NCBI GenBank assembly: GCA_902761585.1
Contig: CACWKX010000018.1
Location: forward strand, 1 to 45,246
Reading direction: 5' to 3'
Length of the DNA stretch: 45,246 bases
Source: an uncultured Lachnospiraceae bacterium
GTDB taxonomy: Bacteria; Bacillota; Clostridia; Lachnospirales; Lachnospiraceae
The position numbers and the translations under genes were made by a program. This document shows, in pieces, positions 43,084-45,246 of the stretch. Every line of letters starts with the position of its first letter. Position 1 is the stretch's first letter. The notes under the pieces are model-generated. The model had not been told where the DNA came from. It ran no database searches and was given only the letters and a program-made list of their open reading frames with translations.

Positions 43084-43737
43084 TCAGTTAAAAGAAGATA
43101 ATACCTCACTCAATAAAGGGATACACATTTGATTGTTCTCAAGGAATACAAAAAGTGCATTAAGAGAGGCATTATCCTCATAATCATCCTCATCTCCCTG
43201 GCCCTCATTAAGAGCTCCCTGTCTTTGTGCATATACTTCCATAACATCAAGATTAGAAAACAGGTTCTTTCCATCCGGATCCCTTTTCACCGCTTTGAGC
43301 TTTCCTCTCCTGATCAATCTTTTTACTGTACTGAGAGAGCATCCCATATAGGCGGCTACATCATACTTTGTCCAGTATTCTGTTCCCCGTTCTATAATCT
43401 CATTGAGGGCATCCTCATCAACACTGAAATAGCTCAGATCATCCAGATCCGTATTCACAATTCCCACCTCCCGGAGTGCTTCTCTTGCTTTTGCCCTATC
43501 CACTTTCTCCCGGAGTAGTGCATTCACTACACGATCCCTGCATCCGTAAATATAGCTATTATTCCTCAGAAAGCATTTCTCAAGACTGAGGCGGTCTATT
43601 CTGGTTCTTACTCTCTGAGGCTTTCCGCTCCTCACTGTTTCCGCTTTCAATGTACCTTTTCTGATATACCTGAAAACAGATCTCCGAGTTACTCCAAGAA
43701 TAGCCGCCGCCTCATCTATGAGATAATACTGTTTCAT
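43084..43737 (-). CDS. Element protein with two excisionase/MerR-like helix-turn-helix domains
   Basis: A 217-residue protein with two separate DNA-binding modules of the excisionase type: residues 1-48 (YLIDEAAAILGVTRRSVFRYIRKGTLKAE) and about 115-160 (YWTKYDVAAYMGCSLSTVKRLIRRGKLKAV). The C-terminal 50 residues are acidic and then hydrophobic. Two such modules in one chain suggest binding to paired sites, as in directionality factors or segregation proteins. There is no clear ribosome binding site; the start is six bases after the upstream stop, so translation is probably coupled. Confidence 0.82.
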   Translation of the reverse strand: MKQYYLIDEAAAILGVTRRSVFRYIRKGTLKAETVRSGKPQRVRTRIDRLSLEKCFLRNNSYIYGCRDRVVNALLREKVDRAKAREALREVGIVNTDLDDLSYFSVDEDALNEIIERGTEYWTKYDVAAYMGCSLSTVKRLIRRGKLKAVKRDPDGKNLFSNLDVMEVYAQRQGALNEGQGDEDDYEDNASLNALFVFLENNQMCIPLLSEVLSSFN

Positions 43738-43743
43738 AGCTGA

Positions 43744-44133
43744 TTAGTAGATACCAGCGGCTTTCAGGCTCAGATATTTCTCCCACTGAGCATCTGTCCA
43801 AGAAGAGAAGTTATCACCATGTGAAGATCCTTTATCCCCAGAGGATCCGCTCTCTTTCCCCGGCTCCCCATTTGCTGATTTTCTATCAGCTCTCAGGAAA
43901 GCGGATAAAGCCTTAGCCGCTTTTCCCCGAAGCTCCTCAGCATTCTCCAGATATGCCAGTACACTATCATCAGTGCCGATCAGCTCCGCAAGTCCCCGGA
44001 GCGATCCCCGGATCTCTGCTCTTCTTGCGGCTTCCATCTCCTGAGAAATAAGATCTGAGTTTTCAGAAATGTACTTACTCAGAGCCATTTCATGAGCTCT
44101 CAATGTTTCATTGGTTTCCCACATCTCAATCAT
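43744..44133 (-). CDS. Distal part of a coiled-coil element protein, in frame with 44344-44697
   Basis: A 129-codon open stretch, counted from its first ATG, which has no ribosome binding site. The same frame is open back to a TGA at 44344-44346, and 5' of that TGA it is the 44697-44344 gene. The translated stretch between (KALRIDEYQKSADEAAKKAY and onward) continues the same helical, charged character. The best reading is the second half of a 317-residue protein interrupted once. The C-terminus is Gly/Ser-rich, then SSWTDAQWEKYLSLKAAGIY. I do not recognise the protein. It is either made by TGA read-through or is the dead part of a broken gene. Confidence 0.6.
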   Translation of the reverse strand: MIEMWETNETLRAHEMALSKYISENSDLISQEMEAARRAEIRGSLRGLAELIGTDDSVLAYLENAEELRGKAAKALSAFLRADRKSANGEPGKESGSSGDKGSSHGDNFSSWTDAQWEKYLSLKAAGIY

Positions 44134-44343
44134 AAGAGCCTGTTTATCAGCTTCATAATGAGCCTCTTCTGTTTGATAGATCTTCTCTTTTTCACTTGAG
44201 AAAGCTCTCTGATAGGCACTCCGCTCTGTTAGGCTTGCCTCAGGATGATTTCTAAGCGCATCCTGATATTTCTTGTAAGCCTTTTTTGCGGCTTCATCAG
44301 CGGATTTCTGATATTCGTCAATTCTCAGTGCTTTGATCTTATT

Positions 44344-44697
44344 TCACAGATCATTGTATTTCATGGTGAGCCTGTCTCGCTCACTCATAAGCCGATCCAA
44401 AGGAAGGGCAATAGCACTATCAAGGATCTCTTGCCGCTCAGAAGGTGAAATAGTACCATTGATTTTAATATCAGTCATTTGAGCGATAATTTTTTCTTTC
44501 TGCCACTCTTCAGCAGTATCAAGCTGAGCTCTAAGATCCTGATACTTTTGGGAATAGGTGAAATCAACATTCCTTAACCCTTTACGGCTTTCCTCTATCA
44601 GATCCATAACCTCTTTCCGAGTCTCCTTCGGATCTGGCTGAGCTGTAGCCTGAGCAATAGCATCCTTTACATCCACATCTTTTACAGTTTCACTCAT
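44344..44697 (-). CDS. Proximal part of a coiled-coil element protein, ends at an in-frame TGA
   Basis: A 117-residue charged helical protein (DPKETRKEVMDLIEESRKGL, then LDTAEEWQKEKIIAQMTDI). Its ATG overlaps the upstream HTH stop (ATGA) and follows GAGGAAAG. The stop is a single TGA after NDL; the frame then stays open for another 200 codons to a TAA at 43744. Either a short product plus a long read-through product, or a nonsense mutation. Position in the cluster upstream of the tape measure gene suggests a structural or assembly role, without proof. Confidence 0.7.
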   Translation of the reverse strand: MSETVKDVDVKDAIAQATAQPDPKETRKEVMDLIEESRKGLRNVDFTYSQKYQDLRAQLDTAEEWQKEKIIAQMTDIKINGTISPSERQEILDSAIALPLDRLMSERDRLTMKYNDL

Positions 44698-44882
44698 CTT
44701 ACTTTCCTCGCTTTCCTCAACTCAAATACATCTTTTGCATTGAAATAGATTTTCTCTGTACCGGGCACTCTGTATATAGGCACCAGCTTATTGTCCCGGA
44801 GGTACCGTCTAATCGTCCTGAGAGATACCCCTAACACCTGTGTCGCATCTTCTACAGTAAGATAACCGCCACGCACAATCAT
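44694..44882 (-). CDS. Excisionase-like helix-turn-helix protein
   Basis: A 62-residue single-domain DNA-binding protein: YLTVEDATQVLGVSLRTIRRYLRDNKLVPIYRVPGTEKIYF is the classic excisionase/MerR-like module. Start is ambiguous: the ATG at 44882 sits only two bases from an AAGGAGG, while the GTG two codons later (44876) has ideal spacing. It is coupled to the next gene by an ATGA overlap. Likely roles are recombination directionality with the serine recombinase or transcriptional control. Confidence 0.82.
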   Translation of the reverse strand: MIVRGGYLTVEDATQVLGVSLRTIRRYLRDNKLVPIYRVPGTEKIYFNAKDVFELRKARKVR

Positions 44883-44963
44883 TACCTCCTTGTCCTTGTC
44901 ACCTTGATATTGATAAAATGTCACCCTCCTCTCTACATACTTGTGCAAGCAACCGGGGAAAAA

Positions 44964-45246
44964 TTACCCACATGAAAACATTTCTGTTATCAAATCAAGA
45001 TAATCCATTAAGTCAGCATCATCTCTTATATCCCCTGTAGAATTTTCTATCCTCCCGGCTATTGCACTAATAGGGATTTCAGTTCTACGCCGCCTTACTT
45101 CCTGATCCGGAGTGAGATAAGGGTACTTGATTTCCTTAACTTTCCCTTTAGATAATATGAAGTGACCTCACATTTGTAGCAACGTGGATTCGCCACTATA
45201 CTATGGTTGTCAGTCAACATAGCAGGATGGTTTACCACATACAAAA
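44964..45246 (-). CDS. Partial element gene with candidate -1 frameshift at GGGAAAG
   Basis: The gene enters from the right edge. The incoming frame reads VVNHPAMLTDNHSIVANPRC and then YKCEVTSYYLKGK, with a CxxC, and stops at a TAA at 45095 after 15 more codons of poor quality. The -1 frame has no start codon but is open from the same place for 58 codons (KEIKYPYLTPDQE to LDLITEMFSCG) down to a TAA at 44964. The frames meet at GGGAAAG (45146-45140), read GGA AAG in the incoming frame, a proper X-XXY-YYZ slippery heptamer. Programmed frameshift or a plain frameshift lesion are both possible. I do not recognise the protein. Confidence 0.5.

Noticed and set aside
38615..44948. Whole element using TGA as a sense codon
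   Set aside because: Several neighbouring genes, including the tape measure gene, end properly at TGA, so only the one internal TGA is odd.

Overview
The window looks like a chromosome segment from an anaerobic Clostridia, most likely a Lachnospiraceae-type gut bacterium. Grounds: strong AGGAGG ribosome binding sites throughout, Firmicutes-type gene families (CoaX, LacI-controlled GH51, SBP-family amino acid uptake, Fe-dependent alcohol dehydrogenase, RocB-like M20 hydrolase), and a large serine recombinase element. I ran no database search, so the organism call is inference from family resemblance.

Layout. (1) 1-5160: housekeeping genes: a truncated MGMT-like DNA repair protein, a coiled-coil/HTH protein, an M24 aminopeptidase P, type III pantothenate kinase, and an Mrp/NBP35-type Fe-S carrier. 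(2) 5164-10990: a minus-strand peptide ABC transporter operon (binding protein, two permeases, two ATPases) with a sigma-A-like promoter at 10961-10989, ending in a small metallo-hydrolase. (3) 11011-15098: a secreted Ig-like protein, a dense hairpin-rich repeat block (12164-12527) directly after trpS, then trpS and an AI-2E family exporter. (4) 15346-19639: an 8-oxoguanine-deaminase-like amidohydrolase, a GH51 arabinofuranosidase, and a divergent LacI regulator with a candidate operator inside the arabinofuranosidase promoter. (5) 19784-30544: a two-operon amino acid/guanidino compound catabolic locus. Operon A encodes a RocB-like M20 hydrolase, Fe-ADH, class III aminotransferase, cytidylate-kinase-like protein and D-2-hydroxyacid dehydrogenase. 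Operon B encodes an amidinotransferase-fold enzyme and an amino acid ABC transporter. A GntR/FCD regulator is divergent. Four TGTATACA-type palindromes flank or overlap the two promoters, and each leader carries a terminator-like hairpin before the first gene. (6) 30606-34870: a GH2 beta-mannosidase, endonuclease IV and a low-molecular-weight phosphatase.

(7) About 34870 to the right edge: the end of an integrated element, more AT-rich, with CTGAG/CTCAG words everywhere. Its large serine recombinase sits at the boundary and reads into the host phosphatase gene. That gene has been cut in the codons of its catalytic P-loop and has lost the nucleophilic cysteine. The element carries a 1431-residue phage tail tape measure protein with an internal LysM domain, but no other recognisable virion gene is in view; the neighbours are small unknown proteins and excisionase-like helix-turn-helix proteins.

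Two adjacent genes in the element look recoded or broken. One long coiled-coil reading frame is interrupted by a single in-frame TGA (44344-44346). The partial gene at the right edge continues only after a -1 shift at a GGGAAAG heptamer, the same heptamer used in lambda tail assembly chaperone frameshifting. The catabolic locus and the element are the parts most worth following up.
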